From: Spongilla lacustris
Lineage: Eukaryota > Porifera > Demospongiae > Spongillida > Spongillidae
Length of the DNA stretch: 64,000 bases
NCBI GenBank assembly: GCA_949361645.1
Contig: OX442418.1
Location: forward strand, 6,842,372-6,906,371
Direction: 5' to 3'
Position 1 is the first letter of the stretch; each line of letters starts with the position of its first letter. Made by a program: the position numbers and the translations under genes. Below are positions 1 through 13,559 of this stretch, piece after piece. The notes beneath the pieces were generated by a model. It made no database searches and was not told the origin of the DNA. It saw only the letters and a list, made by a program, of their open reading frames with translations.

Positions 1-1880
1 TACTATTTCAAAAGTTATAACGTTTCAAACATTGCGTCGCGGGTGACTAACAATGTACGCAATGTGAATGGACCGCGATATAAAAAACTGTGACCGCTTG
101 ACTTCTCCATGCAGCTACTGTAAAAGTATTCAAGATAATGATGCCATAATTGCACAACATAGGTACTCTTTATAAGGTTCACAGGGTCAAATACACATTA
201 CATCTAAATTTAGGTATCTCATTATACAATCTAGCTGCCAATACGGTAATAGCCCGTATAGCGATATCATGATGTTCTCCCCTATTTATTCACATTCATC
301 ATTCTTCCAATGTGCTTTAGGAACTTGAGACTTCTTTGATTGATTTACGCATATATGTCCATTTTTATAGCACATCTTGATGATCCACATACCATAGGTG
401 TTCAATATACAGACCATTAATAACTGATCACGCCCATAGCCATTGAGACATCAGGATAGAGCTTGTCCATCACCTTAGGCAAGCATCGGGAGAGTGCAAT
501 GCCTACTCTTACTTGCTACAAACTCTATCAGTTGCAATACAATGTGGAAATGCTGCTTCTATTTTGGATTCTGTGGGCCAGCATGCAGTGGTAGACTTTT
601 TTCTGTATCTTTTTACTAGTATAGTTACTTATTGTGCATTGTTTATGCTTACCTTTATTATTTTATTATTACAAATAACTGACACGTTGGATAAAACGCT
701 TTAATAATATTGCATTAATTTATTTTTCCTTATGAGATATTAGGAAACTCATTTGATAATTCCACTTCCTTTTCTGCCACACATTGCAACTTCTTTTCTA
801 TCTTCCTCCTTGAACTGTTCTCCTTCTTTAGAATCTTATCTTTAAGTTGCTGATCTTGCAATATAGAAATGTTGTGTTCATGTTGTATACTAACAAACTT
901 TACTCTCTGAGCTTGTCTGATGCAAAATTTAACCAGGCTATATTTTCTTGCTTGTTCTACACAACCACTGCATTGTTCCATTAATTTTACATCTTACATT
1001 TTCATCATTTAACATTAGATACTTTTCTATAAAGCTAAGGGTGCATTGTGTTCAGCAAACATACTTGGTGAACAATGGATGGTGATAGATGAGCTAAAGT
1101 ACCTTCAAGGTAGCCATGCAACTGTGTCTATATTACACATATTACACCTTTAAAGGAGGAGTTTCCGTATAAAAGGAGCTTGGATCCAAAAATTTCAACC
1201 GGCTGTGCGGCTGTATAAATTTTAAATGGTGCCATATTAATACGTTGAGGCTTGGCATTTACAGCATACATACAAGAGTTCTTCACACATGTTTTGAGCG
1301 CCATATCATGCAATAATACCACGTTGCACAGTCTGAAGTTAATAACACTAAGTTAAAAAACTAGATCACATGTTAATGGCGACCTCATCGCCAGAAGATA
1401 CCTACCGGTACTCTCGGCACAGACTACACCTACTTTTCCTCTCTAGAGGTAAAGGAAACTTTTCGGAGTCGGTTTGAAGCAGCGAGGCTATTACTTGTAC
1501 CCGGTTGCAAGCGGAGCGCTATATACCTATTAGCGTGTTGAGTTGACTGGTTAGCTGGACCGCGTATTGGCACAACCTGAGAGGTCCAGGCCTCAAGGAG
1601 CAGAAAATCCTGTTCTTGGAATGAAATCATGTTGGACTCTGCAGGTTAGTTGGATAGATAGAGATATACATATACGTACGGGTATAAAAAAGGGTTTATT
1701 ATAGGGATCTACATGTATACGTGAGACGAAGCCCCAGTGACCAAGACTTCATTCCAAACAAGAGCACAGAGTTGCTCAGACCAGGGAGGTGGTGTGCATT
1801 AAGATAGTTTTCCACAAGCTATATAGCCCGAGGTTTACTCCCTTTTTTTTTTTTTTTACAATTTCACATTTTCTTTCCAA
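1..1880. other. No supported gene; AT-rich non-coding sequence
   Basis: I see no exon chain, RNA gene or tandem repeat here apart from a poly-T run near 1844-1858 and the short minus-strand frame at 730-981. A segment near 1146-1190 (CCTTTAAAGGAGGAG, then TATAAAAGGAGC and TTGGATCC) is loosely mirrored near 4683-4768 (TTGGATCC, CTTTTATACGGG, CTCCTCCTTTAA). The two may be decayed ends of one mobile element, but the match is too poor to call. Confidence 0.4.
730..981 (-). CDS. Unrecognised 83-aa frame, basic coiled-coil-like
   Basis: I do not recognise this protein. The frame starts with a Cys pair (MEQCSGC) and continues with a charged, helix-prone stretch containing KILKKENSSRRKIEKKL. That composition is more coding-like than nearby frames. 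It could be an exon of a mobile-element protein or a chance frame: no splice partners, family motif or neighbouring gene support it. Confidence 0.18.
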   Translation of the reverse strand: MEQCSGCVEQARKYSLVKFCIRQAQRVKFVSIQHEHNISILQDQQLKDKILKKENSSRRKIEKKLQCVAEKEVELSNEFPNIS

Positions 1881-1891
1881 AACAAAGGGTT

Positions 1892-4164
1892 GAACATCAC
1901 ATCACAGAGCTAGCCCATGACTACCAGGCTACTATAAAGCAGTATGTAGAACAACTCAGATTTGACATGGTAAGGTAACTATTTTGTTTTTAGTGTGTAT
2001 TGTTTGCAGGCACTAAGTACATGTATGTGGCGAAGGAATTGCATAAGATCTGTGCTGGTCTGGTTCGTACAATGGATCGGACGTGGTTCTACTGAACTTA
2101 TTAATAAGGGTATGTTCTCTCTGGACATATTCATTAAGAAAATGGTATTCAGCACAAGGCACCAAGGTGCACTTGTATTGGTTCATGAGGAACTACTGGT
2201 GGCAATCCTGGCCGTCTGAGCTGTGTGGGTGTACACATATGTGTGCACGAGCTACATGTAGTATCCACACCTATGCAGCATGTGCTGTGTCCTCCGCATA
2301 TCTCCTGTGTCTCCTCCCTCTTCCTCTCTCTTTCTTCTTTCCCTCTCTCTCCTTCCTTCCCCTCCCTCACACCTATCTCTCCCTTTCCTTTACCACACTT
2401 CCCTTAACTCATACCTCTCCCCTGTACAGGATCGTGGTGTGCATTGACTCTTGGCCTTCAGACTCCCAGTACCCAAAAGGTCACTTCGTACAGACCAATA
2501 GTCTTATATGACCATTTACCAAAGCTAACCTTGATGGTAGGCATGTTGCTGTGGTCATACCCTAATCACTCTCATTCTCCCCCCTCTAGAGCTCCCCATG
2601 GTTACCATATAGCCTCCATGGGATGTTGACCCTGAGAGGTCAGGACACGTAGCGACCTTCACCATCATGTTCAGTATACATGTAGGTCCTGTGAGCTGTG
2701 ATGATTTGGACGATGCCCTCTCAGTCAGGTGGGTGTGCCTTGTTTCATGCCATATAAGGGACTGAAGGTCACACTATGTTACCATGTTCATCACAACATT
2801 GCCTGTGGTGTTCTTATTGTACTACATGTAGGTACGTGTTTCATTGATCTGGGCATTACAGCTGTAGTAGCCCTCGCCCTCCCAGTCCCCAGCACACCCT
2901 CACCCTCCCAGCAGCACACCCTCACCTTCCCAGTCATCCTCGGCACACCCTCACCCTCCCAGTCGTCCTCAGCACACCCTCACCCTCCCAGTCCTCTGCA
3001 CACCCTCACCTTCCCAGTCGTCCTCAGCACACCCTCACCCTCCCAGTCATCCTCAGCACACCCTCACCCTCCCAGTTGTCCTCAGCACACCCTCACCCTC
3101 CCAGTCCTTAGCACACCCTCATCCTCCCAGTCGTCCTCAGCACACCCTCACCCTCCCAGTCGTCCTCAGCACACCCTCACCCTCCCAGTCATCCTCAGCA
3201 CACCCTCACCCTCCCAGTCCTTAGCACACCGTCACCCTCCCAGTCGTCCTCAGCACACCCTCACCTTCCCAGTCGTCCTCAGCACACCCTCACCCTCCCA
3301 GTCCTTAGCACACCCTCACCCTCCCAGTCATCATCAGCACACCCTCACCCTCCCAGTCGTCCTTAGCACAGCCTCACCTTCCCAGTCGTCCTCAGCACAC
3401 CCTCATCCTCCCAGTCATCCTCAGCACACCCTCACCCTCCCAGTCATCCTCAGCACACCCTCACCCTCCCAGTCATCCTCAGCACACCCTCACCCTCCCA
3501 GTTGTCCTCAGCACACCCTCACCTTCCCAGCACACCTCACACCCTCTCAGTCCCCGTCACACCCTTCCCAGCACACCTCACACCCTCCCCCTCCCCAGCA
3601 CACCTCACACCCTCCCCCTCCCCAGTACACCATCACACCCTCACCCTCCCCATCACACCCTCACCCTCCCCAGCACACCCTCACTCTCCCCAGCGCACTC
3701 TCACAGTCCCCAGCACACCCTCCCTGTCCCCAGCACACCCTCACTGCTTGCCGTATTAGGGATTGAAGGTCTTTTTATCCTGTTACAGAATGGTGGCACA
3801 GAGCTAGGAGTGTTTTCTTCTTCGTGAGAGGCCTGGTACAATGACTGGTATGGAGGCCCATCACAGGTGGGTGGGGAGGGGTTGGGTGACAGTAGATAAG
3901 AGAAAGATTTAGGTGGGTGGGATTATTTAATGGTGAGAGGGGAGGAGGTGTGCCTGTGTATTGCATTCCATGTGTCTATTTTATATGTAATGTGCATTTA
4001 TGCATGCATTCTTATTCCTGTCTACATGTAGGATTCAGGATGATCAGCTATTTGGAGAGTTCTAGTCAGCTGAGCAGCAAGGTTACTATCCAAAGGGAAG
4101 CCTCTCGCTATATGCCTGCAGCCATTAGTGCATACAAGGAAGCACTAAGAAAGACCGTCATCTA
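1892..4164 (+). other. Possible exon remnants of an unidentified gene
   Basis: Several short coding-like stretches with plausible splice borders lie on the plus strand. 1892-1969 reads HDYQATIKQYVEQLRFDM and ends at a GTAAG donor. From 2010, after TTTGCAG, the frame contains VAKELHKICAGLVRTMDRTW but hits a stop after WFY. A stretch ending near 2728 reads SCDDLDDALSV before GTGGG. 4042-4164 reads SRYMPAAISAYKEALRKTVI and stops. The phases do not connect cleanly, and a 0.9-kb minisatellite splits the set, so this may be a dead gene or a gene with missed exons. I could not identify a family. Confidence 0.2.
2874..3752 (+). repeat. GC-skewed minisatellite, about 29-bp unit
   Basis: About 30 tandem copies of a unit close to CAGCACACCCTCACCCTCCC plus AGTCRTCCT. 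Length variants omit the CGTCCTC part, and the array degenerates into shorter CACACCCTC units after 3530. The strand is extremely C-rich. Because 29 is not a multiple of 3, three units give an 87-bp coding period, which creates a long Pro/Ser/His open frame (2729-3766) that I regard as an artefact. A polypyrimidine stretch (about 2308-2400) precedes it. Confidence 0.9.
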
Positions 4165-4202
4165 AAAGATGTTTCGTATCTTCGTTGTATTTCCGTTATT
4201 CC

Positions 4203-4435
<233 letters not shown>

Positions 4436-4437
<2 letters not shown>

Positions 4438-5841
4438 AGAAAGACAGAAATGTCAAGGCCATATAACATCGCACGCTAACTTGAACAAAAATTGTAGGGT
4501 CTTTGTCAAACGCGCACGTGATAATTGACCTTCGAGCCACGGTCACCTTTCAAACTGTAAAGGGCGCGATCGAGTACTAAAAAGCACTTGACCTGCCAGT
4601 TTTTACAACATAGTCTGCGTGATAATCTATGAGCTCACAAAACTACGCCATTGTAAAGAAGTTCAGCTCACGCGACTTCCGGTTGGATCCACTCGCCTTT
4701 TATACGGGAATCGGCGCAACATTTGCGCAACGGCCTGCGCCGATATTTACGTGGCGTCTCCTCCTTTAATTAAGTAGCTAGTGTACTACAATATCTATCA
4801 TCTTATCTTATCTTGTTCTGTTGTAGCATGCAGAATTTTGTACTTCAAGGTTCAGGGAGAGCAGTAATTTTCAAACCTGCCATTTGATCCAAAGCTACTT
4901 CAATAACTGGGCATATGCTAGATGTATTTCTCAATGTTACTGCATAGCTAGGATACACTAACATGAAAATATTGTCTTGAAAAATACGATGTGTGGGCAC
5001 CATCATATTTTTATGATTGAGCTGTTTTTAATGATATAGCGGTCCATGCTGTACAATACTTTCCATAACTAACGCGTGCCTTGACGAATTCGGTGCGTAT
5101 TAAATAGAACTATCACACAACTCTTTGACACATAAACAAAATAGATTGTCTATGCGTTGAAAATACAAAAAATAAGTTAAATTCCCAGGGCTCTAACACA
5201 GAAATACCAGGTTAAGCATTATTATGTCAAGCTCTAAGCAATCCAACAGTAAACACCTGTGCCGATAAATGGACCCTTGGGCACCATCCAAAGCTCATGA
5301 AATTTTATCCTAATATAGGCTAAGACCTAATAAACATGGGAAACGCTTCCTCAAGTGAGTGCTTTAAGAATCTAGGGAATGGCTAATCGCGACCGATTAC
5401 TATGGAAATCAACGAGGCACACAAAATAACGCCGTATGCTGGCTTACATTTAGATACCAATAGTGTATCGGGCAACTCCTTTTGTTCTGTATTCTAGCAA
5501 TAAAGTCCTAAATACCTCGCAAACAACTTTACTAAACGCGCGTCTTCTTAAGCACTCGTAGAGAAATCCTAAATACGGTCACAATTTTCGACGAGATTTA
5601 GATCACCAGTTTCCGCCTACGCAAACGCAATTTATTAAAGTACCTACTCAGGACCGTAAACAATCAGCAACGGTTTGTTTTACAGGTTTATACAGACGTG
5701 TTTACACGTACTGATACATGTACTTCCCCGAAAGGAACAACCCAATTCCGCCTGCAAGTTACAATCTGAATCAAAACCGTAAACAGTCTGTATTACAGAG
5801 CATTTTGGCATGTTAAATCCCATATAGGTATCCTCTTCTAA
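4436..5841. other. No gene seen
   Basis: Unique-looking, AT-rich non-coding sequence. No reading frame of interest, tandem array or recognisable element end was found, apart from the weak terminal-like segment near 4683-4768. Confidence 0.4.
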
Positions 5842-6045
5842 TATAGACCCTTTTCCATTGTGGGCGTATAAACAAATAAGCGTCATCGTATAAATAGAAA
5901 ACGTCATAAAACAGGGGCGTATAAACATATAAACGTCACGTGCGCGCCTAAAACCTAGTCTCGTGCCCAGACCCCATGGCATCGCAGCTGCGGATGAATT
6001 ACGACGCTTATTTGTTTATACGCCCACAATGGAAAAGGGTCTATA
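5842..6045. repeat. Perfect 43-bp inverted repeat, foldback MITE-like
   Basis: Positions 5842-5884 and 6003-6045 are exact reverse complements (43 of 43), separated by 118 nt. The arms contain GGGCGTATAAACAAATAAGC. Related GGCGTATAAAC and AACGTCA segments recur in the spacer. The sequence CTCGTGCCCAGACCCC at about 5960-5975 resembles the end of the small palindromic element at 55003-55077. Confidence 0.9.
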
Positions 6046-6204
6046 CGCACAGGTTTATCCAAATTTTTATAAAATGCAGTATGCATTAAAGCAATTCAAC
6101 GGCAATGTCCAGTCATGCTTAAATACACACTGCATGGTAACCATTTTTTCTCTTTCAAAATCGAGCATGCAACTCAGGCACACATTTTGAAGGTCAGAAG
6201 CACA

Positions 6205-6405
6205 TGCATGGCTGTACGTGGCTTGCTGTCATATGACTGCACATGGCTGTGGCTTGCTGTCATATAACTGTACATGGCTGTGGCTTGCTGCCATATAACT
6301 GCACATGGTTGTGGCTTGCTGTCATATTACAACACATGGCCAAGGCTTGCTGTCATATGACTATACATATGGCCAAGCACATGGCCGTGGCTTGTTGTCC
6401 TGCCA
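6205..6405 (+). repeat. 31-bp tandem repeat, about 6 degenerate copies
   Basis: The unit is close to CATGGCTGTGGCTTGCTGTC plus ATATAACTGCA. The first two or three copies are nearly exact and later ones drift (CATGGCCAAGGC, CATGGCCGTGGC). An inverted echo of the unit (CATATGACAGCAAGCCATAT) follows at about 6420-6439. Confidence 0.85.
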
Positions 6406-6763
6406 GTAATATTCAGAGTCATATGACAGCAAGCCATATGTTTACCTGGCTAGATGAGCTGCAGTTGCAGAAAGCAATCAAATTGAGTGAGCTACCACTA
6501 CCAGGAGTGTGTACCATAGCACTGTCAGGACGAGGCTAAAGCATCTAGTTATAGTACATTTATATGGAACTATTATATGTATGCTGTGCATGCGTGATTC
6601 GGAGTACTTAATAGTGTGATATCGAGTGATTATTAATCATTTTGTCAGACTCAACAATAGGCCTACGGGGGTATATCACATTGGCGACGAGGGTTGGATG
6701 GCTGCTGTATCCATAGGCCAAATATCGGAATTTCAGTCGGAACTGGAGTCTATCACGGTGTAT

Positions 6764-6995
6764 CACTGTGTAAAAAGGGTTGTTATACAGTACTGTATAA
6801 CGCGTGTATTCGTGTGTTATGCACACGTTATACACGTGTTATCCGCATGTGTATAACTTTGCGTATGGATACTCTATACACAGTTGCGTATAACAACTAT
6901 AGTATAACACTGTGTATAACTTCTGTATAACATTTTGTATAACAATGTATAACAATATGTATTACAATAGCAAATGGAGTAAAACACAGCGTATA
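6764..6995 (+). mobile_element. Element end with TGTATAAC cluster, copy 1
   Basis: Begins with CACTGTGTAAAAAGGGTTGT followed by TATAC, the same terminus found at 12575 (inverted) and 23742. It is followed by more than ten degenerate GTTATAC/GTATAAC units in both orientations. Similarity to the other two copies ends after the cluster, so this is either a truncated member or a distinct non-autonomous family sharing the terminus. No protein is encoded. Confidence 0.55.
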
Positions 6996-7316
6996 ACATA
7001 ATTATGAATTTTTAATTAGTCGCTCGTTTCCAGGCCTCTTCTATTAATATTATGATATAAGCAAATACATAAGTACATGGAACAACAAAAAAAAAAAAAA
7101 AAACAACAGAGAACGAGTTCAACGGTGAAGCATCCATGCAGGTGGAAAGGCCATCAGGAAAGTTCCGAGCGCGGTGGGCCCAATCGTCTCTCCTTCCGTG
7201 GCGCCTAGCTGAGTCCAAAAACGCGTTTAGTTCCTCTGATCTCCTCTTATCATCGTCCCATTGTCCAGTTCTTCCTCTTCCGACACGTTAAGTACATCCC
7301 TTTCTTGCATGATCTG

Positions 7317-7571
7317 TTACTTGTTCGGATCGCCGCTCCCATAGCTATAGTGTATATAATCAATACTAGACAACATTTTTAAATTCAAGCGCTTACCTAG
7401 TTGTGCTCGGATTGGATGCCCTTCTTTTGAATCGGCTTCAGTAAGAATGCGTTTCAGAGTTAGGTTGTAGTTCGCTATGCCAACTACATTCGCAAAAATG
7501 AAAGGACTCACACCTTTAACCGACAACAAGTATACCTTCAACCTCTTCTTCGCTGATATCCGAGACATCAC
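7317..7571 (-). CDS. Unrecognised 84-aa frame
   Basis: The frame includes AKKRLKVYLLSVKGVSPFIF and then NYNLTLKRILTEAD. The composition is protein-like, and the complementary strand is also open, so it could be an exon of an unknown gene or an old transposon fragment. I see no start context, splice partner or conserved motif that decides between these. Confidence 0.2.
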   Translation of the reverse strand: MMSRISAKKRLKVYLLSVKGVSPFIFANVVGIANYNLTLKRILTEADSKEGHPIRAQLGKRLNLKMLSSIDYIHYSYGSGDPNK

Positions 7572-7689
7572 TTTAGCATTATGGACGCTTGAGGTTCTGA
7601 GAACAAAGAATTCCCGTTACCAATACAAAGCCACACTGCTTACGCTTCTTGAGACTTCAGCTGATTCAAAAAAGAAGCTGATATAAAGT

Positions 7690-8185
7690 TACTGTACCTG
7701 CGCAGAAAGTGATGTCCTACTCTCTTGAGTTGGTGTTACAGAGACAGTTTTGGTCGCAACCTCGCTTACTGATAGTTGTACACATCCGCTACTGAAAATG
7801 ATTTTCCTGCTGGAGTAGTGCAAACAGCATCGCCATGCTGCCTAGGACCCAAGGTTCGGCGCGGTCTTCTTCGTCATCATGGTACTAGTACATAGACTGA
7901 TAGGTTCTACTGTGACATGAATTGATCGTTGCTCAGGAACCTGTTCGAGGAGAAACTTGGGAATTAGCCACTAGTCCCTCAATTTACTTGATAACCCACC
8001 TAAGATACTTCTTCTGGCTGATAGGAACGTACGGTTAGTTCCAGTATTAGATTTCCCGACGATGACGCCATACACGCATATCATGTGGCTTTGAAGAGTC
8101 TACGCATGCGCGTTACATTCATTTGAAATGGAAGCCTCGTACGCGCTGTATTTGTTCTGTTCAAAGTGGGGTTTCAAAAGCAAAA
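7690..8185. other. No gene seen
   Basis: Non-coding sequence between the unrecognised frame and the interspersed repeat array. No structure noted. Confidence 0.4.
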
Positions 8186-8189
8186 TCAA

Positions 8190-8800
8190 CATATTTGATG
8201 CACACAAGAATACCGGATCTGGCCACGAAAGTAATTCTATTTGATGCACACCAGCGACCATGACTCTATTAAATGCACACCAGGGACTGCCACTTTATTT
8301 GATGCAAAAAAATCCAATTCAATACAAACCTGGGTCCGGCCGCTATCTTGATTCTATTTGAAGCACACTAGGTGTGGTCGCTAACATGATTCTATCTAAT
8401 GCCCACCAGGGACTGCCACTAGCATGACTTGATTTGTAGTTTTAGCTATAGTCATGCTAGCGGCAATCCAGTCACTGTAGAGGTGTGCATCAGATAGAAT
8501 CATATTAGCGGCCAGACCCGGTGTGCAGCAAATAAAGTCATGCTATTGGAATTGGCCAGTCCCTGGTGTGCAGCTGCTAGGTTTGTGGTATCGTCCAGCT
8601 GACCCTGGTGAGCATCAAATAGAAACATGTTAGTGACCTGACCTGGCCGGTGTGCATCAAATAGAATCTTATTCACTTTAATGTAATAGTCTTGGTAGTG
8701 ACCAGGATATCCTGATTTAATTGATGCAGATTCAATCTGATGAGCCGCTATCCTGATGCACAAAACTCTAGAAGATGCACACCAGGGACTGGTGATAGCA
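8190..8800. repeat. Degenerate inverted array of a TGATGCACACCAG motif
   Basis: From about 8195 to 8440 the motif (T)ATTTGATGCACACCAGGGAC recurs on the plus strand at about 50-70 nt spacing, often followed by CACTAGCATGA. From about 8440 to 8730 the reverse complement CTGGTGTGCATCAAATAGAA recurs, so the region is a loose large palindrome centred near 8445. A last plus-strand copy is at about 8775-8790. No coding frame explains it. Confidence 0.7.
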
Positions 8801-8804
8801 TGAT

Positions 8805-9680
8805 GTGTACTGTGTCATTGCTAAAAGTACTCACAAACTTGCTTTTTTACAATGTTCATGTGGCCACACCCCTTTATGTAAGTCATCTATTAACATGACA
8901 TGTACATGTACATGGATGGAAAAGTTCAGTTACAACCAGTGCAGATTGAATAATACACAACATGTACATGTACATACATGTACAGATGTAACAATACACC
9001 AAATATAAGTTCACATCAAATCTCCCAGTTTCCATCAATGTAAAGCTTGATCCTATCAGGATAAAAATATATTAAGACATCACATCATGATGACGCAAAC
9101 ATACCACATATACAATTTGCTGAAGACTAGTGAGAAGGATAGATTCTTTGGGCACACAGCCACTTGATGGCAGTAATACTATAGTGCCACCTCCATGGAA
9201 GCTGCCAGGCCTCTAGCTAAACCCTCTGCCATATTTTCTTTCTGAATGCTCCAAAATTACAATGTACATTGGCCCCGGGGTTTCAAACTAATAACCACAT
9301 TCTGAGCATCTTCAAGCTTCATTCTTCTGCCTGGTCCTACTCGCACAGAAATAAGCACACACAGACAAAGGTAAACATATGCAGATGCACATGCAGATAC
9401 TGTACAGTGTGTACAAAATGCTGTAGCTGCATGCACAAATGCATAGAAACACGACACTAAAATGTATGCACGTGCATACCACATAAAAATACACCTGTAA
9501 TACATGTGCACACACATGCACAAAAAGCACAAACATATATGTACAGCGACATACATGTACCACAAACCAGAAGAGCTATGGTTGGCCAGCTTGATCACAC
9601 TGACCTAACATACAATTGTACCTGCTTCCACTGCCCGCAAGGATTCATACTACTATTCCACACCAATGGACACACAAACG
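8805..9680. other. No gene seen; CATGTACA-rich
   Basis: No convincing exon. Several ACATGTACATGT and CACATGCA runs make low-complexity Cys/His-rich frames on both strands. Confidence 0.4.
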
Positions 9681-9694
9681 AACCTGGTTACAAT

Positions 9695-9697
9695 GTG

Positions 9698-9764
<67 letters not shown>
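9695..9764 (+). repeat. (TG)n microsatellite
   Basis: About 70 nt of TG dinucleotides with a single CG interruption. Confidence 0.95.
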
Positions 9765-9768
<4 letters not shown>

Positions 9769-10090
9769 GCCATACAGGTGTTTGTGTCTTTTTTAGAAGG
9801 ACCTAATGTATGTGTGTATATATATGTCATGCACTTGGGGAGGATGGCCCATCATTGTCAAGACCCTAGCTCATAGACGAACGTTCAGAAGCTGACAACA
9901 TTAGCGTAGTACATGTTGCTTTGATTATTTGACATCATGGATGTGTTTAACTACAGGCAATGCTCACACACACTCACATACAAACATAGTGCATAACAGA
10001 AATAAATAAGAACTTTGCACAATCATAATGTTCTTGCCAATATCCTCTCAATACAACCACTACAAGTGCTATACAGCTAGGTATTACCCA

Positions 10091-10255
10091 GGCAGTAAAG
10101 AGGCTGGGGTCTAACTGGCAGTAAAGAGGCTGGGGTCTAACTGGCAGTAAAGAGGCTGGGGTCTAACTGGCAGCAAAGAGGCTGGGGTCTAACTGGCAGT
10201 AAAGAGGCTGGGGTCTAACTGGCAGTAAAGAGGCTGGGGTCTAACTGGCAGTAAA
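10091..10255 (+). repeat. 26-bp tandem repeat, 6 copies
   Basis: Six nearly identical units of GGCAGTAAAGAGGCTGGGGT plus CTAACT, ending in a partial unit that runs into an A and CA tract. Only one base (CAGCAAAG in the fourth unit) differs, so the array is recent. Confidence 0.95.
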
Positions 10256-10952
10256 AAAACACACACACAGTGAATTATAAATACTCCAGAGTCACACCAA
10301 AGCAATGACACTTCTGTCAGTGCAAACATTGGCAAGGATGCCCCAGTTATCAAGACAGTGGCTGGGGTAGCCTCATATGGGGTGTGCAAAAGCAGCCATA
10401 CCCTCCAACTGTGCACAGCAACATAAGTATATGTTGTTCTGTGAGTGCATTACTCCTTTGCAACCCTAATGTATGTCAGAACTTCAAGTGTGTGCGTGTA
10501 CACATGTATGTGTCTTAGTGTGTGTATGTGTGTTTAAGTGTGTGTTAGGGTACTGTTTAGGGAGCTAAACAGAGTTTAATGGAGCTCTGGTAACTCTCTA
10601 TCAGCATTTGTGGGCAGAGGCAATGCGGTTACATAGGCTCATGGTCTTAGGCGGATGGGAGCCTCATCCTCCCTATTGTTACCATTTGTGCACCATGGCC
10701 GGCTTATGAGACTATATGCACACATGGGCAGCCTCCCAGCAGTCCACTGGTGCTTCAGGAGAGCTTGTCTGTTTGCATCACCCACCCTCCACCCCTGCAT
10801 CACCTTTGTATCCTTTCTGTGTATTTCTTACTTACTGCCATCATGCCCATTCATATTAAATACAGCCAGGGTGGGTTCCTACCGGGCTTGACCTTCTAAC
10901 TCAGGGACCCAAGCCTGGGCCAGCGTCCTGGCTTGCATGGTACGCAGGTCAC

Positions 10953-11014
10953 CCAGATGGTGCCAGTGCCACCATCTGGTGCTCCCAGATGGTGCCAGTG
11001 CCACCATCTGGTGC
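10953..11014. repeat. Two direct copies of a near-palindrome
   Basis: The unit CCAGATGGTGCCAGTGCCAC plus CATCTGGTGCTC occurs twice in tandem. Each unit is itself nearly palindromic (CAGATGGTG against CACCATCTG), so each can form a hairpin. Confidence 0.85.
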
Positions 11015-11134
11015 TTGTCTCCCCAAGTCTCCCCCCACATGACGCATGGCTTGGCCACAGCGACTCCCAACTGGTGATCTGCGTCACTCACGGGAGCTCC
11101 CCACGGCCAACAGGTCGAGGTTGGCAGGGTCACA

Positions 11135-12575
<1,441 letters not shown>

Positions 12576-12579
12576 TATT

Positions 12580-13540
12580 TGGAAAGACTTGCGTAGTTTT
12601 TCATTGCTAACGAGATACCAACAGCGAGATGGGGGGCAGTGCTTCTCAGCGTGATTGACAGTCGGACATATACCCTTGCTCAGGAGTTTGCTGCATCTGG
12701 AAGTACCTGGAGATAAGACGTATGAACAGCTAGCTGGTGACAGCCCTTCAGGAACACTGGTCTTATTCCATTTCAACCGGCATAACCAAGGTAATGGAGA
12801 GTCAGTTTTGGAGTATGTACATGTAGCAGAGCTTAAACAATTAGCGGGTACGTGTGCATTTGGAGCATTTTTGGCAGAGGCTTTGAGGGACCGTTTCGTA
12901 TACGGACTGGCAAACGAAGGTATACAAAGGAGGCTACTGTCAGAATCGAACCTGGACTTTGAGAAGGCAGTGCAAATAGCTGGAGGCATGGAAGCAGCGC
13001 AGAAGAGCAGTCAAGAGGTTAAAGTCTCAGAAGTACCGGTACAAAAGGTTCAGGAGTACGGTAATAGTCCAGCACAATGGGGGCGGGTGTGTTGGCATTG
13101 TGGGGAAAAGGGGCATCAATCTGAGCATTGTCGTTTTTAAAATGCAGTATGTTATAGGGTGCTACAAGAAGGGCCACATTGAAGCCAACTGTAAGGCAAG
13201 ACAGGAAAAAGAAGAGCTGAAATGGGTGGATAAACAAGGTGAAGATGATATCAAGAGTCACGAGTATCATGTAATTGATACATTGTGTGAGGGAACAATG
13301 GGCTCATTGTTTAAGTCACAGGGCACCTCGGAAACGAGTGCATACATGGTGATGATTGAAGTCAACGGAGAAATTTTGATGATGGAAATAGACACGGGGG
13401 CCGCAGTGACTATCATTTCCGAAGAGACCTATAGGGAAAAGATTCCAAAACTACTGCTGACAGAGTCTGCACTGAAGCTTGCCACTTACAGTAGCGGTCA
13501 TAAAAAAGTTTACATATTTGATTACGATGTGGTCGTACGG
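12580..13540 (+). pseudogene. Gypsy-type Gag-protease fragment
   Basis: A decayed piece of a Ty3/Gypsy polyprotein. The capsid-like part spans about 12580-13050 with frameshifts (NQGNGESVLEYV, then AGTCAFGAFLAEALRDRFVY). One zinc knuckle at about 13090-13137 (CWHCGEKGHQSEHC) is followed by a second in another frame (CYKKGHIEANC, about 13160-13195). An aspartic protease core (MEIDTGAAVTIISEETY) lies at about 13383-13435. It begins abruptly at the end of the inverted duplication, stops at about 13540, and has no reverse transcriptase, integrase or LTR, so it is a fragment. Confidence 0.85.
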
Positions 13541-13559
13541 GTACGCTATTACTGACGTA

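Noticed and set aside
2729..3766. 345-codon open frame rich in Pro, Ser and His
   Set aside because: It exists because a 29-bp C-rich repeat is read across three frames; no domain, no start context, and the frame dissolves where the array ends.
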